DNA from: JBOGJG01 sp050747825
Lineage (GTDB): Bacteria; Acidobacteriota; UBA6911; RPQK01; JBOGJG01
Assembly (NCBI GenBank): GCA_050747825.1
Contig: JBOGJG010000422.1
Location: 1 to 16,745 of the forward strand
Direction of reading: 5' to 3'
DNA: 16,745 bases
In this document: positions 8,655 through 15,600 of the stretch, piece after piece
How the letters are laid out: every line of letters begins with the position of its first letter
Position numbering within the stretch: position 1 is the stretch's first letter
The notes under the pieces: model-generated
Databases searched by the model: none
Told to the model about the DNA's origin: nothing
The model's input: the letters and a program-made list of their open reading frames with translations, nothing else
Made by a program: the position numbers and the translations under genes

Positions 8655-10112
8655 TCATGACTTTGCCCTATCCCCCTGGTGATTGAACACCCGGCGCAGG
8701 ACAGCGCGAGCAGCATGATAGCCGCACATGCCATGGACCCCACCTCCGGGAGGAGTGGAGGATGAGCAGATGAAGATTCTGGTGTGTGAGGTGGCGTAGG
8801 GGACAAGACGAACTGCCGGCCGCGTGAAGAGCTGCCACAGGTCCTGGACGCCGCCATTGATATCTCCACCGACGCAGTTGGGGTTGGAATTTTCCAGTTG
8901 AAGCGTGTTTGTCGTCTTGCGGTGCAGGATGCAGTCGCGGAAGCCGGGCGCAAAGCGCTCGATCTGAGCCTCTATACGGTTTGACATATCGAAACTCGAC
9001 CCGTGTGGAACATGACAGTAGGCCCAAGCCGTATGCTTTCCTTGCGGGGCCCGCGTGGGATCGGCAAGCGTTTGCTGGGCCAGCAACACGAAGGGTTTTT
9101 GCGGATGCCTGCCCTGCCAAACTTCGGCCTCGCCAGCTGCAATCTCATCGAATGTTCCCCCCAGATGCAGAGTCCCGGCCCCGCGTGAGAGCGGAGACTC
9201 CCAGGGAATCGGCTCGGCGAGGGCCCAATCCATCTTGAACACTCCCGGACCGTAGCGATAGCGCTTTAGCGCCTGCACGTAACCGGGAGTGAAATCCCGC
9301 CTGGCAAGCTGGAGGATCTGTCTGGGTGTCAGATCACAGATAACCGCTCGGGCAGGCGGAAGCTGATGCAACGACTGAACACAAAAACTTGTCCTGATCG
9401 TCCCCCCGAGTGAGCAAAAATAAGAGGCCAAGGCGTTGGATATCTGCTGCGCGCCTCCTTGAGGAAAAGGCCAGCCGACTACATGGCCGGGAGCGGCCAG
9501 CATAAGAGCGATGGCACTCGTTGGGATTTTCTCCAGAGGAAGGGACGAATGGGCAGCCAGTCCTGCCAGAAATCCGCGGGCATGTTTCTCTTTGAACAGA
9601 GAGTGCGCCAGACGCGAAGCCGGCTGTAGCGCTTTCAGTCCAAAGCGGACCAGCAGCACGGGATGTCGCGGCAGATGCAAGGGCCCCAGGATCTCCGCGG
9701 CGAGATCCGGCCAGCGGTTCACGAAGGGCTGTATTAATTTCCTGTAAGCCTCGGCGTCAGGACCCAAGGTCTGACAGGTATCCTCAAGGGAATAATGAAG
9801 CATGGCCGTGCTGCCATCGTCGAAAGGGTGCGCCAGGGGTATCGTCGGCTGGACCCACTTGAGTCCATGGTCTTGAAGCGGAAGGGAGCAGAAAAAAGGA
9901 GAGGCGGCTGCAAGAGGGTGGACGGCCGAGCCCAGATCGTGCAGGTATCCGGGCAGCGTGAGTTCGCCTGTCCGAGCGCCGCCACCCACCGTCTCGTTGG
10001 CTTCGAATACACAAACACCGAGACCGTTTCGCGCCAGCTCGATGGCGGCGGCGAGTCCATTGGGCCCAGCCCCTACGACTATTGCGTCATAGGCGCCCGA
10101 GATGTCGCTCAT
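8655..10112 (-). CDS. FAD-dependent oxidoreductase, phytoene dehydrogenase-like
   Basis: An NAD(P)/FAD-dependent amine-oxidase-fold protein of the phytoene desaturase-like group (COG1233). The N-terminus has the dinucleotide-binding motif VVGAGPNGLAAAIELARNG, followed by FEANETVGGGARTGE. Near the C-terminus, STPPGGGVHGMCGYHAARA forms the second FAD contact typical of this family. The middle contains the substrate-side insertion (as in GTLHLGGTFDEIAAGEAEVW). The substrate cannot be named: family members act on carotenoids, retinol-like or other lipids, and no carotenoid gene is nearby. I chose the ATG at 10112 (MSDISGAYDAIVVG) because GGAG lies nine bases before it. An in-frame ATG at 10136 would add eight residues but has no ribosome binding site. 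VWA gene 1 follows 12 bases downstream. Confidence 0.9.
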   Translation of the reverse strand: MSDISGAYDAIVVGAGPNGLAAAIELARNGLGVCVFEANETVGGGARTGELTLPGYLHDLGSAVHPLAAASPFFCSLPLQDHGLKWVQPTIPLAHPFDDGSTAMLHYSLEDTCQTLGPDAEAYRKLIQPFVNRWPDLAAEILGPLHLPRHPVLLVRFGLKALQPASRLAHSLFKEKHARGFLAGLAAHSSLPLEKIPTSAIALMLAAPGHVVGWPFPQGGAQQISNALASYFCSLGGTIRTSFCVQSLHQLPPARAVICDLTPRQILQLARRDFTPGYVQALKRYRYGPGVFKMDWALAEPIPWESPLSRGAGTLHLGGTFDEIAAGEAEVWQGRHPQKPFVLLAQQTLADPTRAPQGKHTAWAYCHVPHGSSFDMSNRIEAQIERFAPGFRDCILHRKTTNTLQLENSNPNCVGGDINGGVQDLWQLFTRPAVRLVPYATSHTRIFICSSSTPPGGGVHGMCGYHAARAVLRRVFNHQGDRAKS

Positions 10113-10191
10113 TGGCAAAAGCTCCAGGCCTACCATCGGGAGAAGCTGACCCGGGTTTAAGAGGCTGTAGGCTGTAGGTAAAACATTATAC

Positions 10192-10385
10192 TAGTGCTTC
10201 GTAACATAAATAAGTGCGCTATCGTCGCGAGCCGGGTACTCTATGGGTGCGGTCTGATGGCGAGGCGCGACGAGGGAGCATATCGCGGGAATATGGGACC
10301 GAGGAGCAACAAAGCCAGCAGGCCAGTGCCGCCGCGACCCGAAGGGCTGGGGCGATAGCGCACTTATTTATGTTACGAAGCACTA
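10192..10385. mobile_element. 194-bp MITE-like element with perfect 33-bp terminal inverted repeats
   Basis: The left end (10192-10224, beginning TAGTGCTTCGTAACATAAAT) and the right end (10353-10385) are exact reverse complements over all 33 bases. The 128-bp interior encodes no transposase and contains a small stem (CATAT at 10279-10283 with ATATG at 10291-10295). Both ends finish in TA next to GTGC/GCAC, so the outermost TA may be a duplicated TA target as made by IS630/Tc1-mariner-type transposases. I find no longer direct repeat in the flanks. This is the form of a miniature inverted-repeat transposable element that depends on a transposase elsewhere. One + frame is open through it, including both repeats, which I regard as chance. 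Confidence 0.85.
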
Positions 10386-10793
10386 CATTGATGGAGTTCG
10401 GTCGGGTAGGAATCGCTGAAGCCTGTCACTCGGGAGAATCAGCGCACAGAGATCAATGGCCCCCGCTATTATTTGGTGTCTAAAATGGATGAGGTCGCGG
10501 AAAATCAGATCGCTGCGTGAAGACACTTGAACCTCCACGCCCACGCAGATCTTTGAGTTGTTCACCTCTTTGCACTTCAACCAATCAATACCACCCGAGA
10601 CAGTCTTTTTCCAACCTCCGGCAGCAACGAAGCTCTTATCGATCATCTTGCGGAGAGTACCGCTGCTATTCGCATCCTTTTCTTCAAGAATATGCAAATG
10701 AAAGTTAGTTACGATGTGCCTGATTTCGTTCATCAAAGAATCCAGACCCAGTCGCTCGATTTTTTGGGCAGCCCCGTCGTAATACAGCTCCTC
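10383..10793 (-). pseudogene. BglII/BstYI-like type II restriction endonuclease fragment
   Basis: About 136 codons of a type II endonuclease, reading from ELYYDGAAQKIERLGLDSLM to DRLQRFLPDRTPSM. The best comparison I can make, from memory, is BstYI/BglII: a GGW element, then an Asp (in GGIDWLK), then VEVQ followed by a DLIFRDLIHFR helix and an IDLCALILPSDRL strand. In BglII-family enzymes the active site is D...E-x-Q, with Gln in place of the usual Lys; here Asp and Glu are 17 residues apart, more than in BstYI, so the loop is longer. About 50-80 N-terminal residues and probably about 50 C-terminal residues are missing. The N-terminal side is joined out of frame to a methyltransferase start; the C-terminal side ends in TAG at 10383-10385, inside the end of the MITE. 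Base composition is locally low (10681-10740: 20 G+C of 60). Almost certainly inactive. Confidence 0.72.
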
Positions 10794-11016
10794 CGGATTT
10801 AACCACGCGCACAGACTCTTTGATCCACTGGCGGCACCAGTTGAGATAATGCCTACTCTCGAGATCGTCCGGCCTGCCGTTCCTGTAATCTTTGCCGATG
10901 TTGAAGGGAGGGTCTGCAAAAACCGTATCGATGGATTCTGATCGGATATTCCTGAAGAGGTCCAGGCAATCTGTGTTGTAAAGCGCCCCCCCGGGGGTTA
11001 CCAGTACTGGCTTCAT
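10705..11016 (-). pseudogene. N-terminal fragment of a DNA methyltransferase (N4/N6 class)
   Basis: The first 76 codons match the start of a site-specific DNA-methyltransferase of the N6/N4 type (PF01555-like): ALYNTDCLDLF, then the catalytic motif IV as FADPPFNIGKDY, and YLNWCRQWIKESVRVVKSGGA. Motif IV coming first suggests the beta order, with the SAM-binding FxGxG motif expected near the C-terminus. It is absent: after SGGA (about 10789) the frame runs through unrelated residues to a stop at 10705, while the other frame carries the endonuclease fragment. A deletion has therefore removed some 200 codons of methyltransferase plus the endonuclease start. ATG at 11014-11016 is the natural start. 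Without the SAM site this cannot be a working methylase. Confidence 0.78.
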
Positions 11017-11085
11017 TATTGGACCCCACTAAAACGCGCTACCGGCCGACTGCGCCGCAGAGCAGGTTCTTCGGATGAATCGGGC

Positions 11086-12114
11086 CTACTTCGCGGCGGC
11101 CTCTACTTCTTTCAGGGGCTTGATGATGCCCAGGGCCAGCTTGACCTTGTGCTCGATCTGACTCCTGATTTCGGCATTCTCACGCAGGAACTGCTTGGCG
11201 TTCTCGCGCCCCTGGCCCAGGCGTTCCTGTTCCAGTGAAAACCAGGAACCACTTTTCTCAACAACCTTGTGCGTGACAGCCAGATCAAGCAGTTCTCCTT
11301 CGCGCGAAATTCCCTGACCGAACATGATATCGAACTCAGCTTCCTTGAAAGGCGGCGCCATCTTGTTCTTCACGATCTTGGCCTTGGTCCGGTTGCCTAC
11401 ATTCTGGTCGCCCTCTTTAATGGCGGCGGTCCGCCGGATTTCCAGGCGGATGGAAGAGTAAAACTTGAGGGCGCGGCCCCCGGTGGTGGTCTCGGGGTTG
11501 CCGAACATCACTCCGATTTTTTCGCGGATCTGATTAATGAATATGAGACAAGTATTCGATTTGGAAACAATTCCGGTCAGCTTACGCAGCGCCTGAGACA
11601 TCAAACGGGCCTGCAGGCCCATGTGCGAGTCTCCCATTTCCCCCTCCAGTTCGGCGCGCGGGACCAGGGCGGCGACCGAATCGATCACCAGGATGTCAAC
11701 GGCGCCGCTGCGGACCAGCATCTCCGCAATTTCCAGGGCCTGCTCGCCGCTGTCCGGCTGAGAGACCAGCAGTTCCGCGATATCGACTCCCAGATTACCG
11801 GCATACTCGGCATCCATGGCATGCTCGGCATCGACGAAAGCCGCAGTTCCGCCCACCTTCTGAGCCTCGGCAATAGCATGCAGCGCGATAGTGGTCTTAC
11901 CGCTGGATTCCGGGCCATAGATTTCGATCACGCGCCCGCGTGGAAAGCCCCCGATACCCAGAGCGGCATCGATGGAAAGTGACCCGGAAGACACAGTCGG
12001 GACGTTCAGAGTCGTCCGATCCCCCAGCCGCATGATGGATCCCTTGCCGAATTGGCGCTCAATTTGAGTCAGTGCCATATCAATGGCGCGTTTCTTACTT
12101 TGTTCGTCGCTCAT
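11086..12114 (-). CDS. recA: Recombinase RecA
   Basis: RecA polymerises on single-stranded DNA, pairs it with homologous duplex using ATP, and acts as co-protease for LexA in the SOS response. The 342 residues have the standard length. Walker A is GPESSGKT (67-74), Walker B ILVIDSVAAL (141-150), EHAMD lies at 97-101, loop L1 surrounds EGEMGDSHMGLQARLMSQA (157-175), and loop L2 is in FINQIREKIGVMFGNPETTTGG (192-213). The C-terminal domain (about 270-342) is present and there is no intein. The start codon is preceded by an 8-base tandem repeat rather than a ribosome binding site (separate entry). I find no recognisable SOS box and no recX gene nearby. Its neighbour upstream is a thiolase, 238 bases away on the same strand, so it probably has its own promoter. 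Confidence 0.99.
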   Translation of the reverse strand: MSDEQSKKRAIDMALTQIERQFGKGSIMRLGDRTTLNVPTVSSGSLSIDAALGIGGFPRGRVIEIYGPESSGKTTIALHAIAEAQKVGGTAAFVDAEHAMDAEYAGNLGVDIAELLVSQPDSGEQALEIAEMLVRSGAVDILVIDSVAALVPRAELEGEMGDSHMGLQARLMSQALRKLTGIVSKSNTCLIFINQIREKIGVMFGNPETTTGGRALKFYSSIRLEIRRTAAIKEGDQNVGNRTKAKIVKNKMAPPFKEAEFDIMFGQGISREGELLDLAVTHKVVEKSGSWFSLEQERLGQGRENAKQFLRENAEIRSQIEHKVKLALGIIKPLKEVEAAAK

Positions 12115-12138
12115 GGTTCTTTGGTTTCTTGGTTTCTT
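12115..12138 (-). repeat. Three tandem octamers directly before the recA start codon
   Basis: Reading in the recA direction, AAGAAACC occurs twice and then AAAGAACC, the last ending at the base before the ATG. This leaves no Shine-Dalgarno sequence at the expected distance. The leader is A-rich and unstructured, which can itself favour ribosome entry. A 5/6 match to a -10 box (TATTAT on the - strand, 12167-12172) lies about 50 bases before the start, but without a good -35 box. Confidence 0.7.
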
Positions 12139-12245
12139 AATAGCCCTTTAATTCTGTGATTCTTAAATAATAACTTTTGGGCCTGACTATTCGTCTCCGG
12201 TCGTTAGCTATAACGTACGGAGTTCAAAAGTTACGAGTTATTCAT

Positions 12246-12328
12246 GCCCGCTCCCTTACGGTCGCGGCTCGGATGGAGCCGCATTCACCGACAGGACGCA
12301 ACCGAGCCGCGACTGTAAAGGAGCGGGC
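12246..12328. repeat. Large imperfect palindrome (27-base arms) between the thiolase and recA genes
   Basis: The left arm 12246-12272 (GCCCGCTCCCTTACGGTCGC onward) pairs with the right arm 12302-12328 at 25 of 27 positions; the two mismatches are transitions, so G-U pairs can form on one RNA strand. The loop is 29 bases (12273-12301). It begins 24 bases after the thiolase stop and could stop or stabilise that transcript, but no T-run follows, so it does not look like a standard intrinsic terminator. I recall very similar CTCCCTTACGGTCGCGGCTC sequences scattered through Acidobacteria genomes, which would make it a dispersed REP- or MITE-like repeat; I cannot check that here. Confidence 0.8.
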
Positions 12329-12352
12329 CCGGATCACCGCCGCTCAGATTCA

Positions 12353-13534
12353 TCAAACCAGCTCCACGGCCATGGCCACGGCATTTCCGCCGCCCAGGCA
12401 TAAAGTGGCGATCCCGCGCTTTCCGCCCCGGTCCCGCAGCGCGTACAACAGGGTGGTGAGGACCCGGGCGCCGCTGGCCCCAATCGGATGTCCCAGCGCT
12501 ACGGCACCTCCGTTCACGTTCATCCGATTGCGGTCCAATGGGACCTCCTTGCAAAGCGCCACCGATTGAGCGGCGAAAGCCTCATTGACCTCATACAAAT
12601 CCACCTCATCCTCTTTCCAGCCGGCCCGCTTGCGGACCTTTTTAATGGCCTCCAGAGGCGCCATCATCACCAGAGAAGGCTCAATTCCGCTGGTAACTGA
12701 GGCGCGAATGCGAGCCAGCGGCTGGACGCCAATCCGCTTGAGAGCGTCCTCCGAGACCACAGACAGGGCCGAGGCTCCGTCGCTCAATTGTGAGGAGTTG
12801 CCGGCCGTCACCGTACCTTCTTCCTGAAAAACCGGCTTCAGCCGGGCCAGGGATTCCACGGAGGTATCCTCCCGGGGGCCTTCGTCGCGATCGAATAGGA
12901 CCGCCTCTCCCTTTTTCTGGGGCAATTCGACTGGGACGATCTCTTCTTTGAAGCGGCCGGCCCGAATCGCCTCAATCGATCGGGCATGTGAGTCACGGGC
13001 ATACAGGTCCTGTTCTTCGCGGCTGACCGAGTACTTGCCTGAAACGAGCTCGGCGGTGCAGCCCATGTGATAGTTTCCATAGACATCCCACAAGCCGTCC
13101 TGGATCATGGAATCGATCACCTGACCGTTGCCCATCCTGAATCCTTCCCGGGCCCTGGGCAAGAGATAGGGAGCGTTGGTCATGCTTTCCATGCCGCCGG
13201 CGATCACCACGTGGACCTCTCCAAGTTGAATTCCCTGCCCCGCCAGCGTTACAGCCTTGAGTCCGGAGCCACATACCTTATTAATCGTCATGGCCGCCAC
13301 GTGAGGAGAAACTCCGGCCTTCAGCGCGGTCTGGCGGGCGGGATTCTGCCCCAGTCCGGCCGGCAGCACGTTTCCCATGATCACTTCATCCACGTCCTCG
13401 GGCCGCAGGCCGGCCCGCCGGATCGCTTCGCCCACTACGATAGTCCCCAACTCAACAGCGGTGAACGACTTCAAGGCTCCCAGAAACCGGCCGATCGGCG
13501 TTCGGCAGGCTGAGAGGATATAGGCTTCTTTCAT
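12353..13534 (-). CDS. Acetyl-CoA acetyltransferase (thiolase)
   Basis: A thiolase of about 393 residues that condenses two acetyl-CoA to acetoacetyl-CoA or cleaves 3-ketoacyl-CoA; the acetyl-CoA acetyltransferase (AtoB/PhaA/ThlA) group fits best. From the ATG at 13534 the chain begins MKEAYILSACRTPIGRF, as in biosynthetic thiolases. The acylated cysteine is C88 in NKVCGSGLKAV, the His is H349 in NGGAVALGHPIGASGAR, and the second catalytic cysteine is C379 in CLGGGNAVA, almost the same numbering as the Zoogloea enzyme. A GTG at 13549 would add MYHSP but has no ribosome binding site. No partner gene (HMG-CoA synthase, hydroxyacyl-CoA dehydrogenase, CoA transferase) is adjacent, so the pathway cannot be fixed. 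Confidence 0.95.
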   Translation of the reverse strand: MKEAYILSACRTPIGRFLGALKSFTAVELGTIVVGEAIRRAGLRPEDVDEVIMGNVLPAGLGQNPARQTALKAGVSPHVAAMTINKVCGSGLKAVTLAGQGIQLGEVHVVIAGGMESMTNAPYLLPRAREGFRMGNGQVIDSMIQDGLWDVYGNYHMGCTAELVSGKYSVSREEQDLYARDSHARSIEAIRAGRFKEEIVPVELPQKKGEAVLFDRDEGPREDTSVESLARLKPVFQEEGTVTAGNSSQLSDGASALSVVSEDALKRIGVQPLARIRASVTSGIEPSLVMMAPLEAIKKVRKRAGWKEDEVDLYEVNEAFAAQSVALCKEVPLDRNRMNVNGGAVALGHPIGASGARVLTTLLYALRDRGGKRGIATLCLGGGNAVAMAVELV

Positions 13535-13689
13535 GGGACTATGGTACACCGGAGTTGGTTGATTCTTTAGTCAACCCTGGAAACCGTCTGTGACGGTGGT
13601 CATGTTCCGTGGGCTTTGCCCGTAGCACGAGCTGACCACTGACGCCGGCTCGCTGCGCTCGCCTACTGACCACTGACCAATTCGAAGAT
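13535..13689. other. Thiolase upstream region with short hairpins and inverted GGTCAG copies
   Basis: This gap carries several small stems: GGTTGA at 13557-13562 with TCAACC at 13571-13576; ACCGTC at 13583-13588 with GACGGT at 13592-13597 (three-base loop); and GGGCTTTGCCC near 13610-13620. Near 13630-13678 there are CTGACCACTGAC and CTGACCACTGACC copies around a GC-rich near-palindrome (GGCTCGCTGCGCTCGCC). The CTGACC copies are in the opposite orientation to the array that starts at 13690, so the array begins at a turn-around point (CTGACCAATTCGAAGATGGT). No clear thiolase promoter is visible. Confidence 0.55.
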
Positions 13690-13922
13690 GGTCAGCCGGT
13701 CAGCGGTCAGCGGTCAGCCGGTCAGCCGGTCAGCGGTCAGCGGTCAGCCGGTCAGCGGTCAGCGGTCAGCCGGTCAGCCGGTCAGCCGGTCAGCGGTCAG
13801 CGGGTCAGCCGTCAGCCGGTCAGCGGTCAGCGGTCAGCGGGTCAGCCGGTCAGCCGGTCAGCGGTCAGCGGTCAGCCGGTCAGCCGGTCAGCCGGTCAGC
13901 GGTCAGCCGGTCAGCGGTCAGC
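13690..13922. repeat. Tandem array of about 31 GGTCAGC units
   Basis: A 233-base array of the heptamer GGTCAGC. I count 31 units, one lacking a G, with either no base or one extra C after a unit (twice a G), so units are 7 or 8 bases long in an irregular order. The local 22-base pattern of 8+7+7 occurs several times. There are no spacers, so it is not a CRISPR array. No + frame is stopped inside it, which makes a false ORF of Ser-, Gln- and Val-rich repeats. It lies 31 bases past the stop of VWA gene 2 and would be transcribed from that gene as repeated GCUGACC. Confidence 0.93.
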
Positions 13923-13953
13923 GGCACCCGCCTCTGGAGGTGCTCGTTTGCGG

Positions 13954-14877
13954 CTAGGAAGTCTCGCCCGGGGCGAAGTAACCTTTGCGGTGGCGGACCT
14001 TCAGGTCATCCTTATTGTGGAGGATCCCGACTTCAATCTCGCGAAATTTGCCGTCTTTAGTCTTGTTCGACGGGACGTAGGTGAGGCTGTACTGGCTGCG
14101 CAGTTCCTGGTCGATCTGATCGAAGGCCTGGTGTAAGAGGTCAGCCGAGTAGGGAAAGAAGGCCCTTCCGCCCGTCTGCTCGGCAAGCTCCTCGAGCAGA
14201 TCCTCTCCCTTTTTCTGGTGATCGGCGCCAAAGCGCGAGGTGCCAATGGCATAAATGATCACTCCGGAATCCAGAGCCATGTCCAGCGCTTCCTCAAGCG
14301 ATCTCTTGCTGTGCAGGTCCATGCCATCGGAAACGATCACCATGGTTTTTCGGGCGTCGCTCAGGGCCATTTTCTCGCGCGAGACGAGATAGAGGGCATC
14401 CAGAAGCGCGGTGCCGCCCCCAGCCTTCAATTGATCGATCTCGGAAGCGATGGCGCTCGGATGAGCCGTAAAGTCGTGCCGCAGTGAGACCCCAGTGTCA
14501 AATTCGACCAGCAAAGCCTGGTCACTGGGCCGCATGACCGAATAGATAAAGTTGGTGGCCGCTTGCTTTTCGAAATCGAGCTTCAGCCGCACGCTCGAAC
14601 TGGTGTCCATGATCAGACCGATCATCAAAGGCAAGTTCGATTCGTGCCTGAAGTTGGTAATGGCCTGCTGGGCGCCCTGCTCATAAATTCTGAAGCGACC
14701 CTGTGGCAGGTCCGTTACGAAACGGCCTTTCTTATCGGTCACTGTGACCAGCACATTCACTGCCTCTACTTCGACTCTGATTGGAGGTTTCTGAAAGGCA
14801 GAAAGAATCAGAAAAATCAGGATTGAGAAACTGCAGAGAATACGTTTGGAAAACGGACCGGCAACAAACACTATCAA
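13954..14877 (-). CDS. Secreted VWFA-related Acidobacterial-domain protein (2)
   Basis: A second exported VWA protein, 307 residues, clearly of the same family as the one at 7680-8642 but diverged. A hydrophobic stretch at about 13-28 (LCSFSILIFLILSAF) is the signal peptide or anchor. A short beta region (about 32-78, RVEVEAVNVLVTVTDKKGRFVTDL) precedes the VWA domain (about 83-270). The metal site is D91-T-S-S-S95, T156 in GGGTALLDAL, and D184 in VSDGMD; the middle Gly of DxSGS is a Ser here. The end RKGYFAPGE is typical of the family. The most upstream start is TTG at 14877 with GAGG eight bases before it; a GTG two codons later is the alternative. It is divergent from the 195-residue gene. 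Confidence 0.88.
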   Translation of the reverse strand: MIVFVAGPFSKRILCSFSILIFLILSAFQKPPIRVEVEAVNVLVTVTDKKGRFVTDLPQGRFRIYEQGAQQAITNFRHESNLPLMIGLIMDTSSSVRLKLDFEKQAATNFIYSVMRPSDQALLVEFDTGVSLRHDFTAHPSAIASEIDQLKAGGGTALLDALYLVSREKMALSDARKTMVIVSDGMDLHSKRSLEEALDMALDSGVIIYAIGTSRFGADHQKKGEDLLEELAEQTGGRAFFPYSADLLHQAFDQIDQELRSQYSLTYVPSNKTKDGKFREIEVGILHNKDDLKVRHRKGYFAPGETS

Positions 14878-14949
14878 GCCAACTGCCTCATTTCAATCTG
14901 GCTAGATTACATCATTTACTTTTTCTAAACAATTCCGGACAATCAGCTT

Positions 14950-15537
14950 ATGCCGAGCCGCTTCGAGTCCTTCGATCAGACGCTTAATAAGATCATCGAG
15001 AACTGGTACCAGCGTCTGAAACACCACTACGTCACCGAACAGGACAGCCAGGAGCTGGGGATCGAACCCGAGTTGAAACGATTCCATGAGATCGGGAGTC
15101 ACCGCATCAAGTTTTCTCGGGAAAGAGAGATTGATGTGACTTATGGCCTGCGGGTTGAAGCGACCGACGGCGAGGTCGTGCTTGAGTCCAGCGTCAACAA
15201 CAAGTCGGCCGGTTTCGATTACGAGGCTTTCGTCAACAAACTACAGGCTTACTATTGGCGTACCCGTAATGAAAAGCCCTGGACCGATCCGGAATTCGAT
15301 CGATTCACCTATGGAGATCTGATGTCTTTCGAGCCCCGGCTGGGAGAGTCGGTCACATTGGACCATCGCCAGGAGAGAGCCGACATTATCCGGCTGCACT
15401 TCGTGGTCAATCCTCGCCACACCGAGCTTTTAATCAGTCACCCCGAGATCCTCCAGGACCTGATTGACAATTACTGCCTGGCCCCATTGAAGCGGATCTA
15501 CGCTGAAACATTTCGGGAGTACAGGCCCGAGGCTTGA
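14950..15537 (+). CDS. Conserved-looking 195-residue protein of unknown function
   Basis: A soluble, charged protein without signal peptide or membrane helix. The first third is helical (FESFDQTLNKIIENWYQRLK). The centre alternates like beta strands (SHRIKFSREREIDVTYGLRV, then GEVVLESSVNN). The end again looks helical and ends with FREYRPEA. It has many Trp and Tyr residues (as in LQAYYWRTRNEKPW) and only one Cys (C177). I recognise no family or catalytic motif. It stands 72 bases from the divergent VWA gene 2, so the two may share a regulatory region. A terminator covers its stop codon, so it is probably transcribed alone. The start ATG has only a weak ribosome binding site. Confidence 0.8.
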   Translation: MPSRFESFDQTLNKIIENWYQRLKHHYVTEQDSQELGIEPELKRFHEIGSHRIKFSREREIDVTYGLRVEATDGEVVLESSVNNKSAGFDYEAFVNKLQAYYWRTRNEKPWTDPEFDRFTYGDLMSFEPRLGESVTLDHRQERADIIRLHFVVNPRHTELLISHPEILQDLIDNYCLAPLKRIYAETFREYRPEA

Positions 15538-15563
15538 GACCTCAGGCCTCGGGCCTCTTGTTT
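15523..15563 (+). terminator. Intrinsic terminator overlapping the stop of the 195-residue gene
   Basis: A perfect 11-bp stem, AGGCCCGAGGC at 15523-15533 with GCCTCGGGCCT at 15546-15556, can be extended inward by a G-T pair and three further pairs. It is followed by CTTGTTT. The TGA stop of the preceding gene (15535-15537) lies within the loop side of the hairpin. The T-run is short, so efficiency is uncertain. Confidence 0.65.
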
Positions 15564-15600
15564 GACTTCCCAACTGTTTTCATGTAATTCCCTTGGCACC

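Noticed and set aside
10214..10483. A + strand ORF running through the MITE into the endonuclease fragment
   Set aside because: It includes both inverted repeats and antisense endonuclease sequence, and has no family resemblance.
11269..11982. A 237-codon + strand ORF inside recA
   Set aside because: It lies entirely antisense to a clear recA and resembles no protein family; it is a by-product of recA codon use.
12211..12225. A LexA-like operator upstream of recA (TAAC, seven bases, GTTC)
   Set aside because: One half-site differs from GTTC/GAAC consensus forms, and the element is part of a motif also found at 7618; not enough to call an SOS box.
12177..12569. A 130-codon + strand ORF across the palindrome and thiolase 3' end
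   Set aside because: It starts in intergenic repeat DNA and then runs antisense to the conserved thiolase C-terminus.
13690..13922. CRISPR array
   Set aside because: Units are 7-8 bases and contiguous, with no unique spacers and no cas genes nearby.
13688..13957. An 89-codon + strand ORF made of Ser-Gln-Val repeats
   Set aside because: It is only the GGTCAGC array read in a frame without stops; the 7/8-base period does not keep a constant codon frame and there is no ribosome binding site.
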